Numbered from the stretch's first letter, positions 9,190 to 18,823 are shown. The stretch: DNA of 44,234 bases from an uncultured Planctomycetia bacterium (GCA_937919205.1 CALFOZ010000035.1:1-44234); one strand, 5' to 3'. Made by a program: numbers and translations. The notes: generated by a model not told the origin, from the letters alone.

Positions 9190-10124
9190 TGTTTCGCACG
9201 GCGTTGGAAGCGCTTCGCCGCGGCATTTCCAAAACCGCCGCGGCCGTGGGTGGTGGCCTTCGCGGAGTTCTTAAAGGCAAGGACTTGGACGAGGACTTGA
9301 TCGATCGAATTGAAAGCACGTTGGTGGCATGCGACATGGGCGTGCGCATTGCGCGCGAAGTGGTGGACGAAGTTCGCCGCGCGTTTCGTGGCGGAACCGC
9401 CAAGCGCGGCAGTGACGCGGTTGAAATTTTGAAAGAGCGATTGAAGGACCGATTGCGTGGAAGCGATTTGTCATTGGCGAAAGTGGTCACGGGACCAACG
9501 GTGATTTTGGTTGTGGGCGTGAATGGCTCCGGCAAAACAACCAGCGTTGCGAAAATTGCGAAGGCGCTTAAAGATGAAGGTCGCTCGGTGTTGTTGGCGG
9601 CGGGCGACACGTTCCGCGCTGGCGCCGTGGCGCAATTGGAAGTGTGGGCCAAGCGCCTTGACATTGATGTGGTGCGCGGTTCCACCAACGCGGATCCAGC
9701 GTCGGTGGTGTTCGACGCGGCCGAGGCGGCCATCGCGCGCAAGGCCGACGTGTTGTTGGTGGACACCGCGGGTCGCTTGCATAATCAAGAGGGCTTGATG
9801 CGCCAGTTGGTGAAAATTCGCGCGGTGCTTGCCAAAAAAATTCCCGGCGCGCCGCACGAAACGTTGTTGGTGCTTGACGCAACAACCGGCCAAAGCGCCA
9901 TCGCGCAAGCCAAGGCTTTCGGCGAGGCCGCTGGCGTGACCGGCGTGTTCCTATCCAAACTTGATGGCACGGCGCGCGGCGGTTCCGTGGTGCAAATTCG
10001 CGAGGAATTAGGCGTTCCAGTGAAACTTGTTGGCGTGGGAGAAACCCCCGATGACGTTGAGCCTTTCAATGCCGATCGATTTGTGGAGGCGCTCTTTGAG
10101 TCGTTGGATGATTTGAAGGAGTGA
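9189..10124 (+). CDS. ftsY: Signal recognition particle receptor FtsY
   Basis: 311 residues: a short N helix bundle and a full G domain, without the long acidic A domain of the E. coli protein. GTPase motifs are G1 GVNGSGKTT, DTFRAGAVAQLEVWA, G3 DTAGRLHNQEGLM and G4 SKLDGTARGG, ending in GVGETPDDVEPFNADRFVEALF, which is typical of FtsY. FtsY binds SRP-ribosome complexes at the membrane and drives GTP-dependent cotranslational targeting. A longer in-frame start at 9159 exists but lies inside nusB; the 1-nt overlap start is preferred. Confidence 0.97.
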   Translation: MFRTALEALRRGISKTAAAVGGGLRGVLKGKDLDEDLIDRIESTLVACDMGVRIAREVVDEVRRAFRGGTAKRGSDAVEILKERLKDRLRGSDLSLAKVVTGPTVILVVGVNGSGKTTSVAKIAKALKDEGRSVLLAAGDTFRAGAVAQLEVWAKRLDIDVVRGSTNADPASVVFDAAEAAIARKADVLLVDTAGRLHNQEGLMRQLVKIRAVLAKKIPGAPHETLLVLDATTGQSAIAQAKAFGEAAGVTGVFLSKLDGTARGGSVVQIREELGVPVKLVGVGETPDDVEPFNADRFVEALFESLDDLKE

Positions 10125-10140
10125 TCCGCGCGCCTATGAT
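10113..10140 (+). promoter_or_regulatory. Candidate promoter, -10 placed 6 nt before the prepilin ATG
   Basis: TTGAAG (10113-10118), a 16-nt spacer, then TATGAT (10135-10140), with the prepilin ATG at 10147. A transcript starting 6-7 nt after the -10 would begin at the ATG itself. The sigma70-like matches are 4/6 and 5/6. It overlaps the end of ftsY. It is one of a group of similarly placed hexamers across the window. Confidence 0.45.
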
Positions 10141-10146
10141 GTGCGC

Positions 10147-10821
10147 ATGAGATTGAGTCGACGCGGATTTACATTGATCGAGTTGTTGGTGGTGCTTGGC
10201 ATCATCACCGTGCTCACGGGCATCGCCTTCCCGACAATTTCCATGGTGCGCGCCAGCGCGAAAAACGCCGGATGTATTTCCAATTTGCGCCAACTGAACA
10301 CGCCCATTCGCACCTATTCACAAGCGCATGGTGATCGAATTCCAATGGCCAACATGTTGCCCGCGATTGGATTGAACGGCCCCGAAAATGGTTTGCCGCA
10401 ATTGTTGAAAGGCTATGTGGATCAAGCCAGCGAGATTTGGTTTTGCCCCGCCGATGTGGACGATGAAAGTTTGGCGACTGGAACCAGTTACATGTATATA
10501 CCCGGTCTTCTGCGCTACACGCCCGAAGTGCAATTTCAAGTGACAAAGACGGTGTTTTTGCAGAAACTAAACGAGCGCGCCCAGGCCAAGGCGCGCACGG
10601 ATTTAGAGGGGCAACTGCTTGAGACTTTTTATTCCGGCGTGGACAAGCGCGCGGGTGGAACTGGTCCGCGCGCGAGTTACTATCCGCTTCTTATGGATTC
10701 AGCTGATCGACATCCTGGAACACGTTCGCCGCGCAACGCGCTCTACGTTGATGGTTCGGTTCGAGAGGCCATTGAAGATGAGGAAGCCAGCGATGACGCC
10801 ACGGGAGAACCACAAGAATGA
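10147..10821 (+). CDS. Prepilin-type N-terminal cleavage/methylation domain protein
   Basis: 224 residues. The N-terminus RRGFTLIELLVVLGIITVL is a type IV/II pseudopilin leader, cleaved between G and F with E at +5. NAGCISNLRQL and WFCPADVDDES follow, and the C-terminus has DRHPGTRSPRNALYVDGSVR, resembling the H-xn-DG block of planctomycete pseudopilins. It is probably an inner-membrane-anchored pseudopilin; its specific role is unknown. The GTG at 10141 would add two residues, but the ATG at 10147 fits the -10 spacing. Its stop overlaps the next gene by ATGA. Confidence 0.85.
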   Translation: MRLSRRGFTLIELLVVLGIITVLTGIAFPTISMVRASAKNAGCISNLRQLNTPIRTYSQAHGDRIPMANMLPAIGLNGPENGLPQLLKGYVDQASEIWFCPADVDDESLATGTSYMYIPGLLRYTPEVQFQVTKTVFLQKLNERAQAKARTDLEGQLLETFYSGVDKRAGGTGPRASYYPLLMDSADRHPGTRSPRNALYVDGSVREAIEDEEASDDATGEPQE

Positions 10822-11525
10822 GTTTCGCTCTTTCATATAAGGTGGAAATGTTTTTGCAAGATCGCAAGCGCTTGGCCAAAATTGGCGCCGCGTTGTTGGT
10901 GGCGATATTGGCGTGCGTTGTGTTGCTGTGGAATGCCGCGCGCTTGCGTCCGCCGCCCAGCATCTTTGACACGCCCATCGACAACACGCTGAGCTATCTC
11001 ACCATGAAAGATTTTTCCAAACTTCCACTTGAGGAGCGCATACGTTTCATGATGGATTTGGCTGAGCGCTTTCGCAGTTTAAAACCTGGCGAAAGCGCCG
11101 CAATGGCGGCATTTTTAGCTGGAGTCGCCGGCCCCGCGCGCGATCAGTTGCGAGAGAATGTGAAGATGATTGCCAAGGATGTGCTGGCCCAAGGCGCGAA
11201 AGAATACATGGGGTTGCCGCCATCCAAGCGCGGCGCGTTCATAGATGAGTGGGTGATTTCGTGGCAACGCAAGATGGAAAAAGTGACCACTGGAAAAGAG
11301 GAACCCAAATCGGATTCCGATCGTCTTGACGCCATGCGTGAGCAAGGCAAGCGCAATGAGGAGCGGCAAAGCCGCATGACCGGCGGCGGAAATTTAAGCG
11401 ACCGCGGCGCCAATGGGTTCTTGGATTTTTGGCAGGGCGAGATCGAGGGCAGTAGCACTCCGAAGGAACAAGGACAGATCACCAAGTTCTTGGATGATGT
11501 GAGAACTCGGCTTGTGACTCGATGA
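10818..11525 (+). CDS. Single-pass membrane protein of unknown function
   Basis: 235 residues, not recognised. A transmembrane helix lies at about residues 20-41 (IGAALLVAILACVVLLW), preceded by a basic stretch (QDRKRLAK). The remainder is mainly helical and charged, with SDRLDAMREQGKRNEERQSR as a probable coil region and a Gly-rich break (TGGGNLSDRGANG). The topology should be N-in with a periplasmic C-terminal domain. It overlaps the prepilin gene upstream and hrpB downstream by ATGA each, so expression is likely coupled to both. The pseudopilin neighbour suggests, but does not show, an envelope role. Confidence 0.75.
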   Translation: MSFALSYKVEMFLQDRKRLAKIGAALLVAILACVVLLWNAARLRPPPSIFDTPIDNTLSYLTMKDFSKLPLEERIRFMMDLAERFRSLKPGESAAMAAFLAGVAGPARDQLRENVKMIAKDVLAQGAKEYMGLPPSKRGAFIDEWVISWQRKMEKVTTGKEEPKSDSDRLDAMREQGKRNEERQSRMTGGGNLSDRGANGFLDFWQGEIEGSSTPKEQGQITKFLDDVRTRLVTR

Positions 11526-14020
11526 CATCCGACATCGCGGCGCTTCCCATTCGATTGATGGGCGAGCAATTGATCGTTGCGCTGTCGCGAAATGGGCGCC
11601 TGATTGTGACCGCGGAAACGGGCTCAGGAAAAACCACGCAGTTGCCACAGATTCTGGCGGAGCAGGGCGCGAAGGGAACTATTCTTGTGTTGGAGCCACG
11701 GCGATTGGCGGCGCGATTGGTGGCGCGCCGCGTGGCCAGCGAAATGGGAACAACGTTGGGCGACGTAGTTGGCTTTCGTACGCGCTTTGAATCCGCGTGG
11801 AGCGCCAACACGCGAATTGGGTTTGTGACCGAGGGAATATTTTTGCGCATGGTGCTTGCGGATCCGCAATTGCGCGGCGTGGGCGTTGTGATCGTGGATG
11901 AATTTCACGAGCGCTCTTTGCAGGCCGACATGGCCATTTCTGCAGTGGCGCAATTGCAGGCAAAACGCGCTGATTTAGCCTTTATTGTCATGAGCGCCAC
12001 GTTGGATGCAAACGCGCTCGCAACCGCGCTTGCCGCGGAGCATGTGCATGCGAGCGGCCGCAACTTTCCAATTGATATTCAATATCGCCGCGAGCCAGCG
12101 TGGAAGGACATGCCGCAGTTGGCGGCGCAAGAAGCCGTGGAGTTGGCGCGGCGCATGAACGGTGATGTGCTTGTGTTCATGCCAGGCGCGGCCGAAATTG
12201 ACGCGACCGCGCGCGCGTTGCAAGGGTTGGTTGCCAACAGCGACATCGACGTGCGTCGACTGCATGGATCCATGCCAGCGCAAGAGCAAGACGCCGCGCT
12301 TGATCTATCCAAGCGCCGCCGCATTGTAGTGTGCACAAATGTTGCGCAGACTTCAATCACGGTGCCAGGTATTTGCGCCGTGGTGGACTCGGGCTACGCG
12401 CGCATTCATCGTTACGACGCCAAGCGCGGCATTGACACGCTTCGTCCCGAGCGCATCAGCCGCGCCGCCGCCGATCAACGCGCGGGTCGCGCGGGTCGAA
12501 CGCAGGCTGGCTGTTGCGTTCGTCTGTGGAGTGAAATGGACCACGCCAAGCGCGATGCATTTGATGTGCCCGAAATTCAACGCAGTGAATTGTCAGAGGC
12601 CGTGATGCTGGCCGCGGCTTTGGCGGGAAAACACGGTGATTTTAAGTGGATTGAAAGCCCCGGCGCCGACTCGCTCAAGCGCGCGGTGGACAATCTTCAG
12701 GCGCTTGATGCAATCGACAAGTCTGGCGCGTTGACGCAGTGGGGCAAACAAATGAGCCGTATCCCCGCGCCGCCCAGGGTGGCTCGCATGTTGACCGAGG
12801 CCGCGCAACGTGGATGTCTGCGCCGCGCCGCGCGATGGGCCGCGATATTTTGCGAGCGCGACATTGTGCGCGGAGCCACCGCGGCGGCGTTGTTGCACGC
12901 ACTACAACAACTGGATCAGCCCAGCGATATGTTGGTGCGAGAAAGAATTTTAGACGCGTGGCAAGCCCGCAAGTTACAGCGCTCGATCGAAGTATCCGAC
13001 GAGGCGATTCGCGAAGTCTCTCGCGCCGCCGAACGACTTGAGCAAGCCACGCGCCAAGCGTTGCGATTGCCCGACGCGCCAGACACCGATGACTCGCTGG
13101 AAAATATCACCATGTCAATTGTGGCCGGCTACGCGGATCATGTTGTGTGGAAGCCCGATACGCATCGCCCGCATGTGTTGGCCTCGGGTCGCCGCAAAGC
13201 GTTGATTGACCGCGACTCCGTGGTGGAGCACGCGGGATTCATGATCGCGCTTCAAGCGCGCGAGAACCCCGGCGATCCAACCGCGCAGTTGCTTTCCATG
13301 GTCGCGCCAATTCAGCAAGAATGGCTTGAAAAAGCCTGTCCACAGCGATTTGTCACGACGCATGTGACACGCTGGAATGACACGCTGAGGGCCGTTGAGG
13401 AAGCCGAGCAAAAAACATTCGACGAAATAGTGTTCAACACAACCAGTCGTCCGCCCAAAGATTTGGCGCAAGCGGGTTCGATTCTTGTTTGCAAGATTCA
13501 AGAGGGTGTGTTGGAGTTGCCGCTGTGGAATCACGAGGTCACGCAGTGGATCCAACGCGTTCGTTGCGTGGCCCAATGGTTTCCAGAAAAAAATCTTCTT
13601 GCGTACGACTCGCACGATGTGCAGTGCATACAGCTTGAGATTGTCAGCGGAGCGGTGCGCGCCAGCGAGTTGCAAACACGCGCTTGCTTAGCCGCGGTGC
13701 GTGACGCGCTTTCCTATGAGGATCAACGCTTTGTGGAGCGCATGGCGCCCACCACACTTGCGGTACCAAGTGGCCGTCCCATTCCCATCACATATGAAGT
13801 TGGCGCGCCGCCGCGCGCGGCCGGAAAAATTCAATGGTTGTACGGACTTGAAAACACTCCCGCGGTTGGCGGCGGTCGCGCGCCAATCGTTCTGGAAATT
13901 CTGGGTCCCAACATGCGGCCACTGCAAGTCACAAGCGACCTTGGTGGATTTTGGAAGACGCTCTATCCGCAGTTGCGCAATGAATTGCGTCGGCGTTATC
14001 CAAAGCATGAATGGCGCTAG
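11522..14020 (+). CDS. hrpB: ATP-dependent helicase HrpB
   Basis: 832 residues, matching the HrpB family. Walker A is ETGSGKTT (residues 32-39), motif II DEFHER at 126-131 (HrpB uses DEFH, where other DEAH helicases have DEAH), motif III MSATLD, and motif VI QRAGRAGR. The HrpB C-terminal domain is present to the end, finishing LRNELRRRYPKHEW, the typical terminus. It is a superfamily 2 helicase thought to act on RNA. The start overlaps the preceding stop by 4 nt, and it is the last gene of the ribH-to-hrpB run. Confidence 0.95.
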   Translation: MTSDIAALPIRLMGEQLIVALSRNGRLIVTAETGSGKTTQLPQILAEQGAKGTILVLEPRRLAARLVARRVASEMGTTLGDVVGFRTRFESAWSANTRIGFVTEGIFLRMVLADPQLRGVGVVIVDEFHERSLQADMAISAVAQLQAKRADLAFIVMSATLDANALATALAAEHVHASGRNFPIDIQYRREPAWKDMPQLAAQEAVELARRMNGDVLVFMPGAAEIDATARALQGLVANSDIDVRRLHGSMPAQEQDAALDLSKRRRIVVCTNVAQTSITVPGICAVVDSGYARIHRYDAKRGIDTLRPERISRAAADQRAGRAGRTQAGCCVRLWSEMDHAKRDAFDVPEIQRSELSEAVMLAAALAGKHGDFKWIESPGADSLKRAVDNLQALDAIDKSGALTQWGKQMSRIPAPPRVARMLTEAAQRGCLRRAARWAAIFCERDIVRGATAAALLHALQQLDQPSDMLVRERILDAWQARKLQRSIEVSDEAIREVSRAAERLEQATRQALRLPDAPDTDDSLENITMSIVAGYADHVVWKPDTHRPHVLASGRRKALIDRDSVVEHAGFMIALQARENPGDPTAQLLSMVAPIQQEWLEKACPQRFVTTHVTRWNDTLRAVEEAEQKTFDEIVFNTTSRPPKDLAQAGSILVCKIQEGVLELPLWNHEVTQWIQRVRCVAQWFPEKNLLAYDSHDVQCIQLEIVSGAVRASELQTRACLAAVRDALSYEDQRFVERMAPTTLAVPSGRPIPITYEVGAPPRAAGKIQWLYGLENTPAVGGGRAPIVLEILGPNMRPLQVTSDLGGFWKTLYPQLRNELRRRYPKHEWR

Positions 14021-14132
14021 AGCAATCCACGCCAAAGCGACACTCCCTGTCACTAGAGTGAAATTGATGCCAAATTAGATTGGAGCGATTTTAACATAAG
14101 TATCTATGAAATATAGTCTTAAGCACTTCGAT

Positions 14133-14161
14133 TTGAATTGCAACCCTAAATTTCATACTAT
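14133..14161 (+). promoter_or_regulatory. Candidate promoter directly upstream of folC
   Basis: TTGAAT (14133-14138), an exact 17-nt spacer, then TACTAT (14156-14161), with the folC ATG at 14169, 7 nt later. Matches to sigma70 are 4/6 and 4/6. The local sequence is AT-rich compared with its surroundings. The spacing predicts a leaderless or nearly leaderless transcript and argues for the start at 14169 over 14106. Confidence 0.45.
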
Positions 14162-14168
14162 CGATCCC

Positions 14169-15641
14169 ATGTCACGCACGACCACAAAAAAGTCCGTTAA
14201 ACCCGCCCTGAAAACTGCGAAGTCCACGGTTGAAGCCAAGCCCGATGTGAAGGCGGCGAAACTTCCAGATTTGTCGACCTACCCATTGTGCTTGCGTTGG
14301 TTGCATGATCGAACCGACTACGAAAAGATTCGCAATGTTCAATACTCGGACAACGCTTTTAAATTGGATCGCATGCGCAAGTTGCTCGCGCTACTTGGCA
14401 ATCCCCAAGATCAAGTGAAGACCGTGCATGTGGCGGGCACCGTGGGCAAGGGAAGCACCGTGGCCATGATCGCAAGCATGATGCGCGAATGTGGCTACAC
14501 AGTTGGCGAGTTTGTGAGCCCGCATTTGGTGGACGTGCGTGAGCGCGTTGTTGTGAACGGCAAGCCCATCAGCAAAAATGATTTTGTTGATTTGATACGC
14601 AAGGTTGCCAAAGCCACATTGAAGTTGACGGAGCAAGTGACTTTCTTCGAGGTGATGACGGCGATTGGCTTGAAGTATTTCGCCAACGAGGCCGTGGACA
14701 TCGCGGTGATTGAAGTGGGCTTGGGTGGCCGTCTTGACAGCACCAACGTGATCACTCCGGAGGTGTGCGTGATCACCACGATCGACTTCGATCACTGCAA
14801 GTTGCTGGGCAACACATTGCCGCTCATTGCCCGTGAAAAAGCCGGTATTTTCAAGAAGGGCGTAACAGCTCTGGTGTTTGATCCACCCGCCGATGTGGAA
14901 AAGGTATTCCGCGATGTCGCCAGTAAAGTTGGAGCGGATCTGCGCGTGGTCAACAAGGACATTGAGTTCTCCAGCCGCTTCTGCTCGGATCCGGATCTCG
15001 GCCCGCACGCGCGCGTGTGCTTGTACACCAAGACCAGTCGATTGGAACATTTGCCAGTGCCGCTTCCAGGCGAGCACCAAAGTTCCAATTGTGGTTTGGC
15101 GCTTTCCGCCGTGGACATTTTAAAGAGCCGCGGATTTGATTGCCCGGAAAATAAAGTCACGCGTGGACTGGGCAATGTCAAAGTGCCTGGCCGCATGGAA
15201 GTGATCAGCGAGCGTCCGCGCATTCTTGTGGACGGCGCGCACAATCCCGCGAGCGTGCAAAGTTTGATGAAGTGCGTTGGCGCGCATGTTCCCTACGACA
15301 GCATGGTCTGCATCTTTGGTTGCTGTGCCGACAAGGATGTTCCATCGATGCTTGACAAGGTGAATCTTGGCGCGGACAAAGTGATCTTCACGCGCGCAAC
15401 CACCACGCCACGAGCCGCGTCGCCGGAAGATTTGCAAAAAATGTTCGCGGAGCGCAGTGGCAAAATGAGCCAGGTGGCCAAAAATCTGCCTGAAGCCCTA
15501 GAAATTGCCACGCGCGCCGTGAGCCGCGAGGATTTGATCGTGGTCACGGGTTCCTTCTACTTGGTGGGCGAGGCGATTAAGCATGTTCAACAAGATGTGA
15601 ACCACACACCGCCAACTCCCGCGCGCGCGTTGAAGGACTGA
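14169..15641 (+). CDS. folC: Bifunctional dihydrofolate/folylpolyglutamate synthase
   Basis: 490 residues. The Mur-ligase ATP motif HVAGTVGKGSTVAM (family GTNGKGS with V in place of N) and FVSPHLVDVRERVVVNG are present, followed by VIEVGLGGRLDSTNVI, DFDHCKLLGNTLPLIAREKAGIFK and the C-terminal ILVDGAHNPAS. It adds glutamate to dihydropteroate and folates in the cytoplasm. The first ~40 residues are a Lys/Ala/Thr-rich tail (TKKSVKPALKTAKST) not usual in FolC and probably disordered. An ATG at 14106 would add 21 residues; the promoter-like elements between the two favour 14169. Confidence 0.93.
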   Translation: MSRTTTKKSVKPALKTAKSTVEAKPDVKAAKLPDLSTYPLCLRWLHDRTDYEKIRNVQYSDNAFKLDRMRKLLALLGNPQDQVKTVHVAGTVGKGSTVAMIASMMRECGYTVGEFVSPHLVDVRERVVVNGKPISKNDFVDLIRKVAKATLKLTEQVTFFEVMTAIGLKYFANEAVDIAVIEVGLGGRLDSTNVITPEVCVITTIDFDHCKLLGNTLPLIAREKAGIFKKGVTALVFDPPADVEKVFRDVASKVGADLRVVNKDIEFSSRFCSDPDLGPHARVCLYTKTSRLEHLPVPLPGEHQSSNCGLALSAVDILKSRGFDCPENKVTRGLGNVKVPGRMEVISERPRILVDGAHNPASVQSLMKCVGAHVPYDSMVCIFGCCADKDVPSMLDKVNLGADKVIFTRATTTPRAASPEDLQKMFAERSGKMSQVAKNLPEALEIATRAVSREDLIVVTGSFYLVGEAIKHVQQDVNHTPPTPARALKD

Positions 15642-15675
15642 CGTATTTCAATGTGAACATACTTGACTGGCTTTG

Positions 15676-15724
15676 ACATGTTCGCACGCCGATCAGCACG
15701 CGCCACGCAATGATCGGCGCATGT
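15676..15724 (+). repeat. Imperfect inverted repeat in the folC-leuS gap
   Basis: A perfect 9-bp inverted repeat, CGCCGATCA (15687-15695) and TGATCGGCG (15711-15719), has a 15-nt loop. It is flanked by ACATG (15676-15680) and CATGT (15720-15724), separated by a 6-nt bulge on the left arm. No U-tract follows, so it is not a standard terminator. It ends 44 nt before the leuS ATG. It may be a leader structure, an operator or a Rho-linked end. Confidence 0.45.
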
Positions 15725-15768
15725 TGATTCGCGCCGTGAACCGCAAGACTTTGTAGGCTTCGCCATTC

Positions 15769-18636
15769 ATGACCGAGTTGGAAACCCCATTTCGATATGA
15801 CGCCGCCTTCGCCGATGGAATTGAGCGCAAGTGGCAAGCATGGTGGCAGGAGAGCGGTTCGTTCATCACGCGCAATCCAGGCGACGCCGGCTTTGACGCA
15901 TCCAAACCAAAATTTTATGTGCTCGATATGTTTCCCTATCCGTCGGGCGCGGGCCTGCACGTCGGGCATCCAGTTGGATACATCGGCACCGACATTGCCG
16001 CGCGCGCCAAGCGCATGCAAGGCTTCAATGTTCTGCACCCCATGGGTTGGGACGCGTTTGGTTTGCCAGCCGAGCAGTACGCGGTGCAGACCGGCGTGCA
16101 TCCGCGCTTGACCACAAGTAGCGCCATTGAAACATTTCGCAAGCAGTTGAAGCGCTTTGGTTTTTCATACGACTGGAGCCGTGAGTTTGCCACCATTGAC
16201 CCCGAATACGTGCGCTTTACCCAGTGGATTTGGTTGCAATGTTGGAACGCGTGGTACGACGAGTCGGCGCAGAAGGCGCGGCCAATGTCTCAGTTGATAC
16301 AGCAGTTCGAGTCCGGCGCGCGTCGTGTTGAATTGCCCAACAACATCAGCAAGTTGTGGAGCGAGTGCGACGCGAGCGAGCAACGACAGGCGATTGACAA
16401 CATGCGCCTCACGTATTTGGGCGAGCAACTTGTGAACTGGTGCCCCAAGCTTGGCACCGTACTTGCCAACGAAGAAGTGATCGATGGCAAGAGTGAGCGC
16501 GGCGGATTTCCCGTGATGCGACAGCCACTCAAACAATGGATGTTTCGCATCACCAAATATGCGCAGAGGTTGCTGAATGATTTGCAGTTGGTTGATTGGC
16601 CCGAGAGCACGCGCACCCAGCAAGCGGAATGGATTGGGCGCAGTGAGGGCGCGGAGATTTATTTCGCGGTGCATGTGGGCAATGATGCCGCGGTCATCGC
16701 GCCGGAAAAATTGGGCGTGTTCACCACGCGGCCCGACACGTTGTTTGGCGCGACATATATGGTGGTCGCGCCGGAACATGCGTTGGTGAAATTCGCCGTT
16801 GCGCACGCCAACCTCGCCGCGCAAAAAGAACTCGGCAACTATGTGGCGGCCTCGCGGCGTCGATCCGATATTGACCGTCAATCGCAAAGCAAGACAAAAA
16901 CTGGCGTATTCACAGGGCTATTTGCAGTGAATCCAGCCACGGGCGCCAGCATTCCAATTTGGACCGCGGACTATGTGCTTCTAAATTATGGCACGGGCGC
17001 CATCATGGCGGTGCCCGCGCATGATCCGCGCGACCACGAATTCGCCAAAGCGTTCAATCTTCCAATTCGTATTGTGGTGTTGCCGCCACACGATGCCGGT
17101 GAAAATAAAATCGCGTCCGCGTCGCATGGCGGCGCTAGCGAAACTGAAGCCACGTATGTCCAAGATGGCATCGCCACCGCGAGTAGCAACGCCGAAGTTT
17201 CGCTTGATGGGTTGACCACATCTGCGGCCAAGGAAAAAATAATCGCGTGGCTGGACCAGCGCAGTATTGGAAAGAAGCGCGTCAATTATCGTTTGCGTGA
17301 TTGGCTTTTCAGTCGCCAGCGTTATTGGGGCGAGCCATTTCCAGTTGTGTTTGCGCCCGATGGATTGCCGTACGCCATTTCAGAAAGCGCGTTGCCAGTT
17401 CGGTTGCCTGAACTTGAAGATTTCAAACCCACTGAAAGCGACACGCCGCGGCCATTGCTAGGCAAGGCCGTTGAGTGGATCAACACCACCGCCGGTGCCG
17501 CTGGCGTAAGCGCCGCCGACTTACCGCCGCAAACGCCCGTGAAGCGCGAGGCCAACACCATGCCAAATTGGGCTGGTTCATGCTGGTATTACCTGCGCTA
17601 TTGCGATCCCAAAAACACCACGCGCTTTGTCAGCCAAGAGGCGCAAAAATATTGGATGGGCGAGCGCGGCGTGGATCTGTATGTGGGCGGCTCCGAGCAC
17701 GCCGTGTTGCATTTGTTGTACGCACGTTTCTGGCACAAAGTGCTTTTTGATTTGGGTCACGTCACCACGCCGGAGCCATTCGCGAAACTTTTTCACCAAG
17801 GCATGATCACTAGTTTCGCATATCAGCGCGCTGATGGTTCACTTGCGCCCGCGGACACCGTCCAAGAAATCAGCGACGGCGTGTTCACGGAAAAATCCAC
17901 CGGGCAATCCGTGAAGCAAGTAATCGCCAAGATGAGCAAGAGCTTGAAGAATGTGGTGAATCCCGACGATGTGATCGCCAACTTTGGCGCCGACACATTC
18001 CGCCTGTATGAAATGTCCATGGGTCCGCTTGAGGCGTCCAAGCCATGGAACACCCGCGACATTGCCGGCAGTTTCCGCTTTCTGCAACGCGCATGGCGTC
18101 TTGCGGTGGATGAGCGCACCGGCGAATTGTTGTTGGCCGCAAAATGCGAGGCCACGCTTGAAAAACTTCTGCACCGCGCCAGCAAAAAAGTGGGTGAGGA
18201 TATTGAGCGTCTGGCCTTCAACACCGCTATCGCCACGCTGATTGAAGTGGTCAACGCCGCCACGCGAAGCACAACGTTGGCCAGCGCAGACGAAGGCGGC
18301 TTGACGCGCGATCAACTGATCCGCTTTGTGAAATTGCTGGCGCCTTTCGCGCCGCACTTCGCCGAAGAAATTTGGCACAAGCTTGGTTGCGCCGAGGCGC
18401 TTTCCACCGCGAGTTGGCCAACCGTTGACACCACGCTGTTGATCGACGATGAAATTGAACTCGCCGTTCAACTGTGCGGCAAAGTGAAGACGCGCTTGCT
18501 CGTTCCATCCACCGCGGATGTCAACGCCATAGAAAAGATGGCTTTGGCTGACCCAAAAGTGATTGAAATGCTCGCGGGAAAAACCCCCAAGAAAATTATC
18601 GTGGTGCCAGGTCGGCTTGTGAATATTGTGGCGTGA
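15769..18636 (+). CDS. leuS: Leucine-tRNA ligase
   Basis: 955 residues, longer than the ~860 of E. coli. HIGH motif HVGH at 64-67 within PYPSGAGLHVGHPVGY; editing-domain TTRPDTLFGATYMVVAPEHA; GTGAIMAVPAHDPRDHEFA; KMSKS at 721-725; C-terminal anticodon domain. An extra block of about 55-60 residues lies between WLQCWNAWYDE and GEQLVNWCPKLGTVLANEEVID. The Cys pairs of the zinc domain are replaced by SERGGFPVMRQPLKQW. It charges tRNA-Leu and hydrolyses mischarged products through CP1. It appears monocistronic. A weak TAGGCT lies 9 nt upstream of the ATG. Confidence 0.97.
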   Translation: MTELETPFRYDAAFADGIERKWQAWWQESGSFITRNPGDAGFDASKPKFYVLDMFPYPSGAGLHVGHPVGYIGTDIAARAKRMQGFNVLHPMGWDAFGLPAEQYAVQTGVHPRLTTSSAIETFRKQLKRFGFSYDWSREFATIDPEYVRFTQWIWLQCWNAWYDESAQKARPMSQLIQQFESGARRVELPNNISKLWSECDASEQRQAIDNMRLTYLGEQLVNWCPKLGTVLANEEVIDGKSERGGFPVMRQPLKQWMFRITKYAQRLLNDLQLVDWPESTRTQQAEWIGRSEGAEIYFAVHVGNDAAVIAPEKLGVFTTRPDTLFGATYMVVAPEHALVKFAVAHANLAAQKELGNYVAASRRRSDIDRQSQSKTKTGVFTGLFAVNPATGASIPIWTADYVLLNYGTGAIMAVPAHDPRDHEFAKAFNLPIRIVVLPPHDAGENKIASASHGGASETEATYVQDGIATASSNAEVSLDGLTTSAAKEKIIAWLDQRSIGKKRVNYRLRDWLFSRQRYWGEPFPVVFAPDGLPYAISESALPVRLPELEDFKPTESDTPRPLLGKAVEWINTTAGAAGVSAADLPPQTPVKREANTMPNWAGSCWYYLRYCDPKNTTRFVSQEAQKYWMGERGVDLYVGGSEHAVLHLLYARFWHKVLFDLGHVTTPEPFAKLFHQGMITSFAYQRADGSLAPADTVQEISDGVFTEKSTGQSVKQVIAKMSKSLKNVVNPDDVIANFGADTFRLYEMSMGPLEASKPWNTRDIAGSFRFLQRAWRLAVDERTGELLLAAKCEATLEKLLHRASKKVGEDIERLAFNTAIATLIEVVNAATRSTTLASADEGGLTRDQLIRFVKLLAPFAPHFAEEIWHKLGCAEALSTASWPTVDTTLLIDDEIELAVQLCGKVKTRLLVPSTADVNAIEKMALADPKVIEMLAGKTPKKIIVVPGRLVNIVA

Positions 18637-18823
18637 GCCTTAGCGGCGTCGCGCGCGCGGATCTTGAACAAAAACGAATCGCTTCGCGCCAAGGGCTTTA
18701 ACACTGCCCGAAAGTACAGGCCCCAACGCAAGCATTTTTGCCACCGATTGACGCAATCAATGTGGTTAACATTCTTATCCCTAGTCCCGGTCCTCACACT
18801 CGCAATCTCACGGAGCAACACCA

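Noticed and set aside
14106..14168. Upstream in-frame ATG extending FolC by 21 residues
   Set aside because: The extra residues are not FolC-like, and the promoter-like TTGAAT-17-TACTAT lies between this ATG and the preferred one.
15642..15768. T-box riboswitch for leuS
   Set aside because: No T-box bulge or specifier stem is recognisable, and T-boxes are mainly a Firmicute feature.
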